64,000 nt of DNA from Streptomyces sp. P3 (GCA_016893485.2 JAFEKX020000001.1:3100001-3164000), one strand, 5' to 3'; numbered from the stretch's first letter, positions 19,464 to 28,534 are shown. The notes: generated by a model from the sequence alone, not told the origin. Translations and numbers: made by a program.

Positions 19464-20785
19464 GTGGGACGTGTCGTTGAAGAGTCGTACGCTCGCGTTG
19501 CCGTCGGCGTAGTACGCCACCGCGGAGATCGAGGCAGCCGAGAGTTCCATGCGGAACAGGGACTCCGGTGGGGCGCCCAGGGCGAGTTGGACGAACGTCT
19601 TGATCGGGGTGACGTGGGTGACGAGGAGGACGGTGCGGCCCGCGTAGGTCGCCGTCAGCTTGTCTCGCGTGGCGGCGATTCGGGTTGCCGTGTCGGCGAA
19701 GCTCTCGCCTCCGCCGGTGGGTTGGGCGGTGGGGTCGGCCAGCCAGGTGGTCAGGTCTTCGGGGTAACGCTCGCGGACCTCGCCGAAGGTGAGGCCTTCC
19801 CAGGCGCCGAAGTCCGTTTCGCGCAGGCCCTCTTCGATCGTGACGTCGAGGCCGAGGCGGTCCGCTACGGCTGCGGCGGTTTCCCTGGTGCGGGCGAGGG
19901 GGAGGCGATGATGTGCTGGATCGTGCCTCGGGATGCCAACGCGGTTGCGGCTCGCTGCGCCTGGTCTTTTCCTGTGGTGGAGAGGGGGGGTTGGTGCCGC
20001 CGCTGCCTGAGAAGCGTTTCTGGGGGTCAGGGGGTTTCGCCGTGGCGGAGGAGGACGAAGGTTGCGGGGGTGCCCATGTCTGCGGGGGCCCAACCTGCGC
20101 GTGGGGTCGCTACGTTGCGGGCGGCGCGGGTGTCCGCTGTGGCCTTTGCGGTAGTCGTCACGGTTGCGGCCGGTGGGGGCTGGTCGCGCAGTTCCCCGCG
20201 CCCCTGAAGGACGTCATCCGGGCCTGCGTCGGAAGGCTCCGCGTGTGTCCCGCGGCCCTGAAAAGCCTCGCCTGAGCCTGCGTTGGAAGGCTCCGCGTGT
20301 GTTCCGCGGCCTTTGAAAGCCTCGCCTGAGCCCGTGGTGCGGAGTTCCGCCGTCGACTCCGACGCCGACCACTGTTCGCCGCGCTTGCCCGCGTCCATCG
20401 CCTCGTTGGCCAGGCGGTCTGCGTGTTTGTTCTTGTCTCGGGGATCCACTCGTAGGTCACCCGGTCCGGGGGAAGATCGCGGACGCCTCTGCTGCCAGGG
20501 GCTTCATGTCGGGGTGTTTGATCTTCCAGCGGCCCGACATCTGCTCCACGACCAGCTTGGAGTCCATGCGGACGTGGATGGACGCGGCGGGGTCCAGGGC
20601 GTGGGCCGTGCGGAGGCCGGCCACCAGGCCCCGGTACTCGGCGACGTTGTTCGTGGCGATGCCGATGTACTCGGCCGCCTCCGCCAGGGTCTCCCCGTCG
20701 TCGCGTCGATGACCACGGAGCCGTAGCCCGCGGGACCCGGGTTGCCCCGGGAACCGCCGTCCGCCTCGACGATGAACTCCCGCAC
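19455..20785 (-). CDS. Bifunctional RNase HI / acid phosphatase with repeat-expanded linker (several frame breaks)
   Basis: The N-terminal RNase HI domain shows VEADGGSRGNPGPAGYGSVV and the RMDSKLVVEQMSGRWKIKH segment and removes RNA from RNA-DNA hybrids. The C-terminal domain is a CobC-like histidine phosphatase: FVLLRHGETP, IIASPLARTRETAAAVADRL, ETDFGAWEGLTFGEV and VLLVTHVTPIKTF. The same fusion is known in S. coelicolor. The linker (about 20060-20350) is unusual: it encodes two 18-residue repeats containing GRGTHAEPS and a translated dispersed repeat (GRGELRDQPPP). Breaks lie near 20700, 20450, 20035 and 19910. It is the third gene of an operon with the zinc-ribbon protein and NIF3. Confidence 0.85.
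20169..20209 (+). repeat. Dispersed GC-rich repeat inside the RNase H/phosphatase linker
   Basis: The core GGCTGGTCGCGCAGTTCCCC followed by GCGCCCCTGAA is the same element seen at 40688 and, as an inverted pair, at 46466. In Streptomyces this kind of sequence is usually intergenic. Here it falls inside a coding sequence, on the opposite strand, and is read in frame as QGRGELRDQPP. Confidence 0.65.
20231..20338 (+). repeat. Two 54-bp tandem repeats in the linker coding region
   Basis: Units begin GGAAGGCTCCGCGTGTGT at 20231 and 20285 and differ at a few positions (CCCGCGGCCCTGAAAAGCC against TCCGCGGCCTTTGAAAGCC). Fifty-four bases equal 18 codons, so each copy adds an 18-residue unit without changing frame. 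A degenerate partial copy, including CCTGCGTCGGAAGG, joins them to the dispersed repeat at 20169. Confidence 0.7.
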
Positions 20786-20797
20786 GGCGAACGCTCC

Positions 20798-21540
20798 TTA
20801 CAGGCCGGACTCGGACGTGCGCACCAGGATGCGGCGGCAGTTCTCGCAGCGGACGACCGTGTCGGGGCCGCCGCGCGGATCTCGTTGATGTCGGTGATGG
20901 CCAGCTCCTGGCGGCAGCCCTGGCAGGTGCGCTGGTACAGCTTGGCCGCGCCGATGCCGCCCTGCTGCTGGCGGAGCTTGTCGTAGAGCTTGAGGAGGTC
21001 CGCGGGGATCGTCGCCGAGACGACCTCGCGCTCCTTCTCGGCCGTGGCCTCCTCCGCGTCGAGGGTCTCGTAGGCGGCCTCGCGGCGGGCGGTCGCGTCG
21101 TCGATCTTGCCCTGCACGGAACCGACCCGCTCGGTCAGTTCGGCGGTGCGCTCCTGCGCGGACTCACGGCGCTCCATGACCTCCAGGACGATGTCCTCCA
21201 GGTCGCCCTGGCGCTTGGCGAGGGAGACGATCTCGCGCTGGAGGTTCTCCAGATCCTTGGGCGAGGTGACGGCGCCGGAGTCGAGGCGCTGCTGGTCGCG
21301 GGTGGCGCGCTGGCGCACCTGGTCCACGTCCTGCTCGGCCTTGGTCTGCTCGCGGGCGCAGTCGCTCTCCTCGGTCTGCACGGCCACGAGCAGGTCGCGC
21401 AGCTGGGTGAGGTCCTTGGTCAGCGAGTCGATCTCGGCGTGCTCCGGCAGGGAGTTGCGCTTGTGCGCGAGCTGCGAGAGGCGTACGTCGAGGGCCTGGA
21501 CGTCGAGAAGTCGGATCTGGTCGGCGGGCGCGGCGTTCAG
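20798..21540 (-). CDS. Coiled-coil zinc-ribbon protein (C4 type), apparent CTG start
   Basis: A long coiled coil (residues 5-180: QALDVRLSQLAHKRNSLPEH, DLENLQREIVSLAKRQGDLED) is followed by a zinc ribbon with CQGCRQEL and, after a break near 20872, RCENCRRILVRT. Its relatives are conserved in actinomycetes and form hooks that may bind nucleic acid; function is poorly defined. The stop of NIF3 overlaps the start region. The only suitably placed codon is CTG at 21540, eight bases after GGGAG, so initiation at CTG, or a base error in a GTG, is likely. RNase H begins about 12 nt after this gene. Confidence 0.78.
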
Positions 21541-22418
21541 TTGGGGGCTCCCATTGAGTCTGGTGTGGTGGCGGACGCCGCGTGGGCGGTCCAGGGTCGG
21601 TGACCGTCTTGGAGACGTGGACCCTGAGGTCCCATCCCTCGCGGTCGGAGATCTCGTCGAGCTGGGCGGCGGCCAGCTCGCACCAGGGCCACTCGGTGGC
21701 CCAGTGCGCCGCGTCGAGCAGCGCGAGAGGACCGCGGGCGCGGTCCGCAACGAACTCTGCCGCCGGGTGGTGGCGGAGGTCCGCGGTGAGGAAGGCGTCC
21801 ACGCCTGCCGCTCGTACGTCGTCGAAGAGGCTGTCGCCTGAGCCACCGCTGACCGCGATCCGGTGGACCAGGGCGTCGGGGTCGCCGGCGACACGGATGC
21901 CCGAGCGCGGTCGCGGGCAGCCGCTCGGCGGCGCGGGCCGCGAGGTCGCGGACGGTCAGCGGGTGGTCCAGCTCGCAGATCCGGCCCAGGCCCCGGCGGC
22001 CCTCCGGATCGGTCCGGTCAGGTACGAGCGGTCCGACGACCCTGAGGTCCAGCGCGCCCGCGAGCGCGTCGGAGACTCCCGGGTCGGCGCGGTCGGCGTT
22101 GGTGTGGGCGACGTGCAGGGCGATGTCGTGCTTGATCAGGGTGTGCACCACGCGGCCCTTGAAGGTGGAGGCCGCGACCGTGGTCGTACCGCGCAGATAG
22201 AGCGGGTGGTGGGTGACCAGCAGGTCGGCGCCCAGCTTCACCGCCTCGTCGACGATCTCCTGGACCGGGTCGACGGCGAACAGCACACGCGTGACGCCCT
22301 GGTCCGGGTCGCCCACGACGGTGCCGACCGCGTCCCAGGACTCGGCCCGCTCGGCGGGCCACAGGTTCTCCAGCGCGGCGATGACTTCGGACAGGCGGGG
22401 TACGGACTGACGGGGCAC
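21537..22418 (-). CDS. NIF3-like dinuclear metal centre protein (two frame breaks)
   Basis: The N-terminal half (residues 1-175) carries SWDAVGTVVGDPDQGVTRVLFAVD and the metal-binding LLVTHHPLYLRGTTTV. After a break near 21895 the middle reads HRIAVSGGSGDSLFDDVRAAGVDAFLTADLRHHPAAEF and ALLDAAHWATEWPWCELAA, with the second set of metal ligands. A further break near 21590 restores the tail to MGAPN and a TGA overlapping the next gene. NIF3 proteins form toroidal hexamers; one related activity is GTP cyclohydrolase I type 2. It is the first gene of the three-gene operon. Confidence 0.85.
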   Translation of the reverse strand: MPRQSVPRLSEVIAALENLWPAERAESWDAVGTVVGDPDQGVTRVLFAVDPVQEIVDEAVKLGADLLVTHHPLYLRGTTTVAASTFKGRVVHTLIKHDIALHVAHTNADRADPGVSDALAGALDLRVVGPLVPDRTDPEGRRGLGRICELDHPLTVRDLAARAAERLPATALGHPCRRRPRRPGPPDRGQRWLRRQPLRRRTSGRRGRLPHRGPPPPPGGRVRCGPRPRSSRAARRGALGHRVALVRAGRRPARRDLRPRGMGPQGPRLQDGHRPWTAHAASATTPDSMGAPN

Positions 22419-22581
22419 GGGGAAAGGCTACCTGGCCGGGCCGGACGGCTGAACCGCTGAAGCGGTCGTATGAGGGCCTACGACACCGTTCAGCACACCC
22501 GCCCCGGTTTCCTCAGGCGAATCGTTACTTGGCCACCCTTATGGATGATGAGGCTGCTCATCGGTCCCACGCCCGTACGTG

Positions 22582-22596
22582 CGAAAACTAGTTTCG
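22582..22596. promoter_or_regulatory. Short palindrome upstream of the 22617 gene
   Basis: CGAAAACTAGTTTCG is a near-perfect inverted repeat around ACTAGT, with one extra A. It lies 21 nt before the ATG at 22617 and just upstream of a GGAGG ribosome site at 22602. It is AT-rich for this genome and could be an operator, but no regulator is next to it. Confidence 0.3.
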
Positions 22597-22616
22597 TCGC
22601 CGGAGGTGACCGAACC

Positions 22617-23874
22617 ATGACGGCCTGTGCGATCGAGCCCACGGCGGCGGACGAGAACGGCGACGAGTGCGGGGACCCGCGGACCGGTGGCACCCAGTGT
22701 GCGATCACCGCGGACGGGTCGTACGCCGCCCGTCTCGCCCCGGCCGGCGACTGTCTGTTCCCGGAGCGGTGGACGCTGGACGGCCCCGAGCCGTACGCCG
22801 TGCCGCTGCCCGGCAACCAGCCGGAGGAGCCCGGCACCGAGGTGCAGCCGATGGGCGACGGGCGCGTGCTCATCCGGCGGCTGGTGGACGGGCGGCACGC
22901 GTTCTCGCTGCTCTACCCGACCGGCCCGGGCACCGGTGAGCTGCCGCTCGGCGCGGTCGAGTGCCCGGACCCGGACACCCGGCTGCGGCTGCTGCCGCCC
23001 GCGCCGGGGGCGAGAAGGCGTACGCCCTCGCCGTGGGCCGGCGCTCGACCGCCGTGTGGCTGGTGGCGGGCGGGGCGTTCGGGCCCGAGCAGCTCGCGAT
23101 GGTCCCGGGCGCTGCTCGGGCGGGGTCTGGCTGGACCGGGCCGGGCGGATGCTGGCGCTCGACCGGGAGGTCGGGGGCGGACCAAGGCGATCGTGGTCGA
23201 CCTGGAGCGGGACGGGGAGGTGTCGCCGCTGCTGCAGATCGCCGCGGACAGCGACGACCGGCTGCTCGCGGCCGACCCCGACAGCGGGCTGCTGCTGATC
23301 GGCTCGGACGCGCCGGCGCCCGGGCGGGGGAACGGCTCGGGTGGGGGTCGTCGGGTCCACGCTGCCGGTGCGGTTCCCGGAGTGCCTGCGGCTGCCGGAC
23401 TGCACGGTGACGCCGTTCGCGATCCAGCCGGGGCAGGTGCTGATGCCGGAGAACTGCGGGGTGGCGCTGCGCGTCGACGGACCGGCCGGCACCTGGTTCG
23501 CCGTCTGGCGGCCCGCCGACCGGCAGCTGCTCCAACTCCCGGCGCCCGAGGGCTGGTTGACGGGCACCGGGCTGTGGACCGAGGACGGGGTGCTGCGACT
23601 GCCGTACACCACACGGGAGGTTCCGTGCGGGGTGGCGCGGTTCGCGGTGCCCAGGGGGGGGGAGAACGGGGCCCGGGGTCAGGGGGGACCCCCGGGGCAC
23701 TGGGGGAACGGGGAAACACGCCCGGGGATCCGGTCGGGGACGGGACGGGGGTGCGCCTGGGAGGCCGCGCCCGCGCCGTCGCCGCCGTCACCGCCGGATC
23801 CTCCGGTGCCGGCGGCCCCGCGTCCGGTGCCGTTGCGGGAGGCACCGCTCAAAGGCCGGGTGGCGGTCGGGTAA
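22617..23874 (+). CDS. Hypothetical protein with beta-propeller-like features (about four frame breaks)
   Basis: ATG 22617 follows GGAGG. Segments with good protein character are MTACAIEPTAADENGD to LRLLPPAPG, GEKAYALAVGRRSTAVWLVAGG, GRTKAIVVDLERDGEVSPLLQIAADSDDRLLAADPDSGLLLIG and RFPECLRLPDCTVTPFAIQPGQVL to EVPCGVARFAVPR. They lie in alternating frames with breaks near 23010, 23125, 23170 and 23330. Short strand-turn repeats (AVWLVAGG, LLLIGSD) suggest a beta-rich scaffold. The C-terminal 50 residues come from a G-run-rich stretch (23645-23710) and are unreliable. I do not recognise a family. Confidence 0.55.
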
Positions 23875-23999
23875 CGAAGTGGTGCGGGTCGGTAACGAAG
23901 TCGTTCCGGACGGCAATCCGCCTCGCGTCACCCCGGGAACGGCTGGATAAGATCGCCGGGCTGTATGAAGGATCATGTTTCTACGGGGTGAAGTATCCG

Positions 24000-24167
24000 A
24001 TGAGCGACACGAACAGCGCGCAGACCATGTCTGCCGACACACAGGAGGCCTCCGGCCACGGCAAGCACCGGGGTCCGGTCTCGGCCCAGGAGAGCGAGTC
24101 GGCCGCCCACGGCCGGCACCGCAAGCCGTCCGAGCAGGCCGAACAGTCCCGGTACGCGGCTGTCTGA
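24000..24167 (+). CDS. Small hydrophilic protein with HGxHRxP repeats
   Basis: The 55-residue product starts MSDTNSAQTMSADTQE and contains two copies of a motif, ASGHGKHRGP and AAHGRHRKP, separated by SAQESESA. It has no hydrophobic segment. Little histidine/arginine-rich proteins like this occur widely in Streptomyces without assigned roles. A GGGGTGAAG element precedes the ATG, and a strong hairpin follows the stop. Coding is supported by the repeat and by clean third-position GC bias. Confidence 0.55.
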   Translation: MSDTNSAQTMSADTQEASGHGKHRGPVSAQESESAAHGRHRKPSEQAEQSRYAAV

Positions 24168-24203
24168 CGTCACGTCAGGCGCCGTGCGCCGCTTCGCACG
24201 ACC

Positions 24204-24235
24204 CGGCCCCGCCCGTCGACCGACGGGCGGGGCCG
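24204..24235. terminator. Bidirectional hairpin terminator
   Basis: CGGCCCCGCCCGTC and GACGGGCGGGGCCG form a perfect 14-bp stem with the four-base loop GACC. It lies between the convergent ends of the 24000 gene and the SDR gene at 24251. No U-run follows, as is usual in Streptomyces terminators. Confidence 0.75.
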
Positions 24236-24250
24236 CCGCGTTCCCGTGCC

Positions 24251-25198
24251 CTACCGGCCGTGGTCCCGCTTGAGCCCGAGCACCTCCGCCGCCGCGAACG
24301 TCTCACCGTCCGGCCGCTCCGCGTAGTGCGGAGTGAGTACGGCGTCCAGCTCGTCGTAGCTGAAGAGGTCCTGCTTGCTGTCGAACTTGGCCCGGACGTG
24401 CGGGCGTTCGACGATCGCGACCATGCCGCCGTGCACGACGAGGAGCTGTCCGTTGATCCGGGCGGCGGCGGGCGAGGCCAAGTAGCCGACGAGCGGGGGC
24501 GACATGCTCGGGCGCGAGGGGTCGAGGCCGTCGCCGTCCTCCCCGAACCCGGCGAAGACGTCCTCGGTCATCCGGGTGCGGGCACGCGGGCAGATGGCGT
24601 TCGCGGTCACGCCGTACTTGGCCAGGGCGAGGGCGGTGGAGGTGGTGAGGCCGACGATCCCGCCTTTCGCCGCCGCGTAGTTGGGCTGTCCGGCCGAGCC
24701 CGCGAGGTAGGCCTCGGACGAGGTGTTCACGATCCGCCCGTACACCGGTGCGCCGCTCGCCTTGGACCGCTCGCGCCAGTGTCTGGCCGCGAAGTGGGTC
24801 GTGTTGAAGTGGCCCTTGAGGTGGACCCGGATCACCGCGTCCCACTCGCCCTCGGTCATGGAGAAGACCATGCGGTCGCGCAGGATGCCCGCGTTGTTGA
24901 CGAGGATGTCGAGTGTGCCGAACTCGGCGATCGCCAACTCGACGAGTTCCGAGGCCTGTTGGAAGTCGGCGACGTCCCCGGTGTGGGCGGTGGCCCGGCC
25001 GCCCGCCTCGCGGATCTCGGCGGCGACCTCCTCGGCGGGACCGGCGGAGGCCGCCCCCGAACCGTCCCGGCCCGGCTGCCCGTAGTCGTTGACGACGACG
25101 GCCGCGCCGAGCCGGCCGAGCTCCAGCGCCTCGGCCCGGCCGAGCCCGCGTCCGGCGCCGGTGACGATCGCGGAGAGGCCCTCAAGTGGCAGTGACAT
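24251..25198 (-). CDS. Short-chain dehydrogenase, 17-beta-HSD type 4 / Hsd4A-like
   Basis: The 315-residue SDR has the long form of the cofactor loop. VTGAGRGLGRAEALELGRLG (residues 12-31) binds NAD(P); NNAG is in ILVNNAGILRDRMVFSM. The catalytic Ser and YxxxK are in VNTSSEAYLAGSAGQPNYAAAKGG. The insertion after VVVNDYGQ (GSGAASAGPAEEVAAEI) is typical of the peroxisomal multifunctional enzyme group, which oxidises 3-hydroxyacyl-CoAs including steroid side-chain intermediates. ATG 25198 follows AAAGGAC. It is the third gene after MaoC and ADH, downstream of a KstR box. The frame is intact. Confidence 0.87.
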   Translation of the reverse strand: MSLPLEGLSAIVTGAGRGLGRAEALELGRLGAAVVVNDYGQPGRDGSGAASAGPAEEVAAEIREAGGRATAHTGDVADFQQASELVELAIAEFGTLDILVNNAGILRDRMVFSMTEGEWDAVIRVHLKGHFNTTHFAARHWRERSKASGAPVYGRIVNTSSEAYLAGSAGQPNYAAAKGGIVGLTTSTALALAKYGVTANAICPRARTRMTEDVFAGFGEDGDGLDPSRPSMSPPLVGYLASPAAARINGQLLVVHGGMVAIVERPHVRAKFDSKQDLFSYDELDAVLTPHYAERPDGETFAAAEVLGLKRDHGR

Positions 25199-25221
25199 CA
25201 AGGTCCTTTCGGTGGAAGGGG

Positions 25222-25291
25222 GCCCTCGGATCTCGGGGCTCAGATCCCTGGTCTCGGATCTCTGGTCTCAGATCCCAGGTCTCAGATCTCG
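25222..25291. repeat. Five tandem 14-bp repeats overlapping the ADH stop
   Basis: Five consecutive 14-bp units start at 25222, 25236, 25250, 25264 and 25278. The consensus is GGTCTCAGATCCCT with a few changes; three units begin GGTCTC. The array fills the gap between the ADH and SDR genes and runs into the last codons of the ADH, whose TGA lies in unit five. Each unit contains GATC. Confidence 0.75.
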
Positions 25292-26359
25292 ATGCATGTG
25301 CGCAGGGCCGTCCCCTGGCGCATCTGGTCGAGGGCCTCGTTGATGTCGGCCAGCGGGACGCGGTGGGTGATCAGGCTCTCCAGGTCGACCCGGCCCGCGC
25401 GCCACAGGGCGATCGTGCGCTCGTAGGAACGCAGCACGTCTCCCCCGCCGTACATCGAGGGCAGGATGCGCTTCTCGTCGAAGAACAGCTCGAACATGCT
25501 GAGTTGGAGGTAGTCGTCGAGGGCGCCCGCGCCGACGACGACGAGGGTGCCGCCGCGGCGGGTGTTCTCGTAGGCGGTGCGGGCGGTGGCGGAGCGGCCG
25601 ACGACCTCGAAGACGTAGTCGAACCCCTCGCCGCCGGTGACCTGTTGCTTGGCGTCGGGCAGCTCGTCCGGTGAAATCGCCTTCGTCGCACCGGAACTTG
25701 AGCGCGGACTCGCGGCGTGAGGCGACCGGGTCGACGGCGACGATCTCGGCGGCGCCCTTGAGCCGGGCGCCCTGGATCGCGGAGATGCCGACGCCCCCGC
25801 AGCCGATCACGGCGACCGACGAACCGGCCGCCACGTCAGCGGTGTTGAGGGCGGCGCCGAGTCCGGTGGTGACGCCGCAGCCGATGAGGGCGGCGATGTC
25901 GAAGGGCACGTCGTCGGGGATGGGCACGGCGCAGCCCGCGTCGACGACGACCTCCTCGGCGAAGGTGCCGGTGCCCGCGAAGCCGAACACATCACCGCCG
26001 GGGCGCTTGAAGTTGGGGGTGCCCGCGTTCATGAACCCGGCCAGGCACAGCTGGGTCTGACCGCGCTTGCACGCCGGACACGCGCCGCAGGCGGGCAGCC
26101 AGCAGACGACGACCCGGTCACCCGGCTTCAAGTGGCTTACGCCCTCGCCGACTTCGAGGATCTCGCCCGCGCCCTCGTGCCCGGGTACGAAGGGGGCGGG
26201 CTGTGGCAGTACGCCCGCCATCGCGGACAGGTCCGAGTGGCACAGCCCCGTGGCGCGCACCCGGATCCTGACCCTGCCCGGTCCGAACCCCGTCGACTCG
26301 ATGTCGTCGAGGACTTCCAGCTTGTCCTGGCCTATCTCGTGCAGTACGGCTGCGCGCAT
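25282..26359 (-). CDS. Zinc-dependent alcohol dehydrogenase, class III-like (one frame break)
   Basis: The protein starts MRAAVLHEIGQDKLEVLDDI at ATG 26359. Catalytic zinc ligands are in ATGLCHSDLSAM and PFVPGHEGAGEI. The structural zinc motif CGACPACKRGQTQLC and the Rossmann motif VAVIGCGGVGISAIQGARL follow. After a break near 25675 the reading resumes as GGEGFDYVFEVVGRSAT and ends MFELFFDEKRILPSMYGGG to TALRTCIEI. Such enzymes interconvert alcohols and aldehydes or ketones with NAD. Position between a MaoC hydratase and an Hsd4A-like SDR suggests action on side-chain alcohol or aldehyde intermediates. Confidence 0.85.
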
Positions 26360-26388
26360 GGTGCGGCTCCCCTCAAGTCCGGCCTGGT

Positions 26389-27247
26389 TCAGGAGTGTTC
26401 GACGATCGTGTCGGCGAGTACGGGAGCGTCGTCCCGTTCCACCGCGCTCACCGCGACCCGCACCTCGGCCTCGCCCTGCCGCCACATGCGGATCCGCAGC
26501 GTCTCGCCGGGGAACACCACTCCGGCGAACCGTGTGTCGTAGGAGCGCACCCGGGTCACATCGCCGTCGAGCAGGGTGTCGACGACCGCCTTGAGCGTCA
26601 TGCCGTAGGTGCACAGGCCGTGCAGGATGGGCCGGTCGAAGCCGGCGAGCTTGGCGAACTCGGGGTCGGCGTGCAGGGGGTTCCAGTCGCCGGAGAGGCG
26701 GTAGAGGAGGGCCTGGTCCTCGCGGACGGCTCGCTCGACCACCTTGTGGGGCTCGCCCGTTGGGGGTCGAGGCGGGTGGAGGGGCCTCGGTCGCCGCCCC
26801 AGCCGCCCTCTCCCCGTACGAAGATCTGCGCGTCGTTGGTCCACAACGGGCCGTCGGCGTCGGCGACTTCGGTGCGCATGACGAGGACGGCCGCCTTGCC
26901 CTTGTCGTAGACGGCGGCGATGCGGCCGGTGCTGGTCGCGGTGGACCGGGCCGGGATCGGGCGGTGCAGGCGCAGGGACTGGCCGCCGTGCAGGACGCGG
27001 GCGAGGTCGACCTCGACGCCGGGCATGGACAGGCCGCTGATGACGCCGGGCGAGCCGTTGCCCGCGACGGTGGCGAAGCTCGGCAGGACGTGCAGCCGGG
27101 ACTCCAGGGTGTAGCGCAGCTCGTCGGGGTCGGTGGCGGGGTGCCCGCGCCGATGCCGAGGTGGTAGAGCTGCACGTCCTTGGTGTTCCAGGAGATCTCT
27201 CCCGAGCGGGGTTCGGCGGCGAGTGCCTTGGCGGCGTCGATCGGCAT
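26389..27247 (-). CDS. MaoC-type 2-enoyl-CoA hydratase, Hsd4B-like (two frame breaks)
   Basis: MPIDAAKALAAEPRSGEISWNTKDVQLYHLGIG is the usual N-terminus of the double hot-dog enoyl-CoA hydratase 2. After a break near 27140 the first domain continues DELRYTLESRLHVLPSFATVAG and RPIPARSTATSTGRIAAVYDKGKAAVLVM. After another near 26765 the second domain shows the hydratase motif YRLSGDWNPLHADPEFAKLAGFDRPILHGLCTYG, with catalytic Asp and His. It hydrates (2E)-enoyl-CoA to (3R)-hydroxyacyl-CoA. It is the first gene of the operon and the KstR box is about 83 nt upstream. Confidence 0.85.
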
Positions 27248-27329
27248 GGGGCTCCTGTTCAGTGGTGGCGGAAGACCTCGGTGCGGCCGTCCGCACCGTC
27301 GGCCGCACCGAGGTCGTCACGGGCCGACC

Positions 27330-27343
27330 TAGAACGCGTTCCA
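27330..27343. promoter_or_regulatory. KstR box upstream of the MaoC-ADH-SDR operon
   Basis: TAGAACGCGTTCCA matches the KstR operator TNNAACNNGTTNNA at every fixed position, with an inner palindrome GAACGCGTTC. It is 83 nt upstream of the MaoC start on the minus side and about 160 nt before the divergent ABC gene, so the operon is the more likely target. KstR represses cholesterol-catabolism genes in mycobacteria and rhodococci. Binding here is inferred from the motif and the presence of a KstR-like gene at 49935. Confidence 0.75.
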
Positions 27344-27502
27344 GTCCGGCGCCCTTCTGTATAGCCGAGCGCCCCGTACTTGTGAAGGCTCCTGACGGTG
27401 CGTCAGGTGGGTGTCGGCGCCGCCGCCCGGGACATTTGTCCTGCCCGAGTCCGTACATGCGCATCTGCCGGGCGAGGGGGCCGGATCCGTAGCGTCGTAG
27501 CC

Positions 27503-28462
27503 ATGACACAGACAGGTGGGGCAGCGGTCAGGACGGCAGGCGGGACGGCGGACCGGACCGGGCGTGCCGTGTCCTTCACGGGGGCGGTCAAGACCTTCGG
27601 CGCGGTGCGGGCCGTGGACGGGGTGGACCTGGAGATCGGCCGCGGCGAGACGGTCGCGCTGCTCGGCCGCAACGGCGCGGGCAAGTCGACGACGATCTCG
27701 CTGCTGCTCGGGCTGAACGCGCCCGACGCCGGCACGGTCGAACTCTTCGGCTCCGCACCGGAGTTGGCCGTAAAGCAAGGCCTGGTCGGGGCGATGCTCC
27801 AGGAGGCGCGGGCGGTACCCCGGGTCACCGTGGGCGAGCTGGTCGGCTTCGTCGCCCGGCGCTACCCGGCGCCGATGCCGGTGGCGCGGGCGCTGGAGCT
27901 GGCCGGGATCGGCGACCTGGCCGGGCGGCGGGTGGACCGGCTGTCGGGCGGGCAGACGCAGCGCGTGCGGTTCGCCGTGGCGCTGGCCGGGAACCCGTCG
28001 CTGATCGTCCTCGACGAGCCGACCGCGGCGCTGGACGTGGAGGCGCGGCACGCGTTCTGGCAGTCGATGCGGGCGTACGCCCGGCGCGGGCACACCGTGC
28101 TTTTCTCCACGCACTACCTGGAGGAGGCGGACGCGCACGCCGACCGGATCGTCGTCATCGACCGCGGCCGGATCGTCGCGGACGGCACCGGCGAGCAGCT
28201 CAAGCGGGCGGCCGGCGGCAGCCTCGTCTCCTTCGACCTGGCCGGCCGCGCCACCGACGGCCTGGCCCTGCTGCCCGGCGTCCGGTCCCTCGAAGTGCGC
28301 GGCGACCGCGCGCTGCTGCGCACCGACGACTCGGACGCGACCGTGATCGCCCTCGCCGCCCGCGACGCGATCCGCGGCCTGGAGGTCAGCCCGGCCTCCC
28401 TCGACGACGCGTTCCTCACCCTGACGTCCCACGCACTCGAACCCGAACGGGAGACCGTGTGA
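27503..28462 (+). CDS. ABC transporter ATP-binding protein
   Basis: The 319-residue ATPase has Walker A GRNGAGKST (residues 55-63), signature RLSGGQTQRVRFA, Walker B LIVLDEPTAALD and the H-loop histidine in VLFSTHYLEEADAHADR. The C-terminal 80 residues form the accessory domain common to DrrA-type exporters. It pairs with the ABC-2 permease 72 nt downstream and with the DesK-like kinase after that, a frequent Streptomyces arrangement in which the two-component system controls the exporter. The frame is intact; ATG 27503 is the start. Confidence 0.9.
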   Translation: MTQTGGAAVRTAGGTADRTGRAVSFTGAVKTFGAVRAVDGVDLEIGRGETVALLGRNGAGKSTTISLLLGLNAPDAGTVELFGSAPELAVKQGLVGAMLQEARAVPRVTVGELVGFVARRYPAPMPVARALELAGIGDLAGRRVDRLSGGQTQRVRFAVALAGNPSLIVLDEPTAALDVEARHAFWQSMRAYARRGHTVLFSTHYLEEADAHADRIVVIDRGRIVADGTGEQLKRAAGGSLVSFDLAGRATDGLALLPGVRSLEVRGDRALLRTDDSDATVIALAARDAIRGLEVSPASLDDAFLTLTSHALEPERETV

Positions 28463-28534
28463 TGCGCGGTCGCCCCTCGGCCCCTGCCTCCCCGAAGAAC
28501 ACCTTCCCCACCTCCCCGAGACGGAGACCGTCCG

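Noticed and set aside
23640..23720. G-rich stretch as a G-quadruplex or regulatory element
   Set aside because: Runs of G lie at the end of a gene already disrupted by homopolymer errors, so run lengths cannot be trusted.
24168..24250. Hairpin as an attachment site or small RNA
   Set aside because: A plain perfect stem between convergent genes is adequately explained as a terminator.
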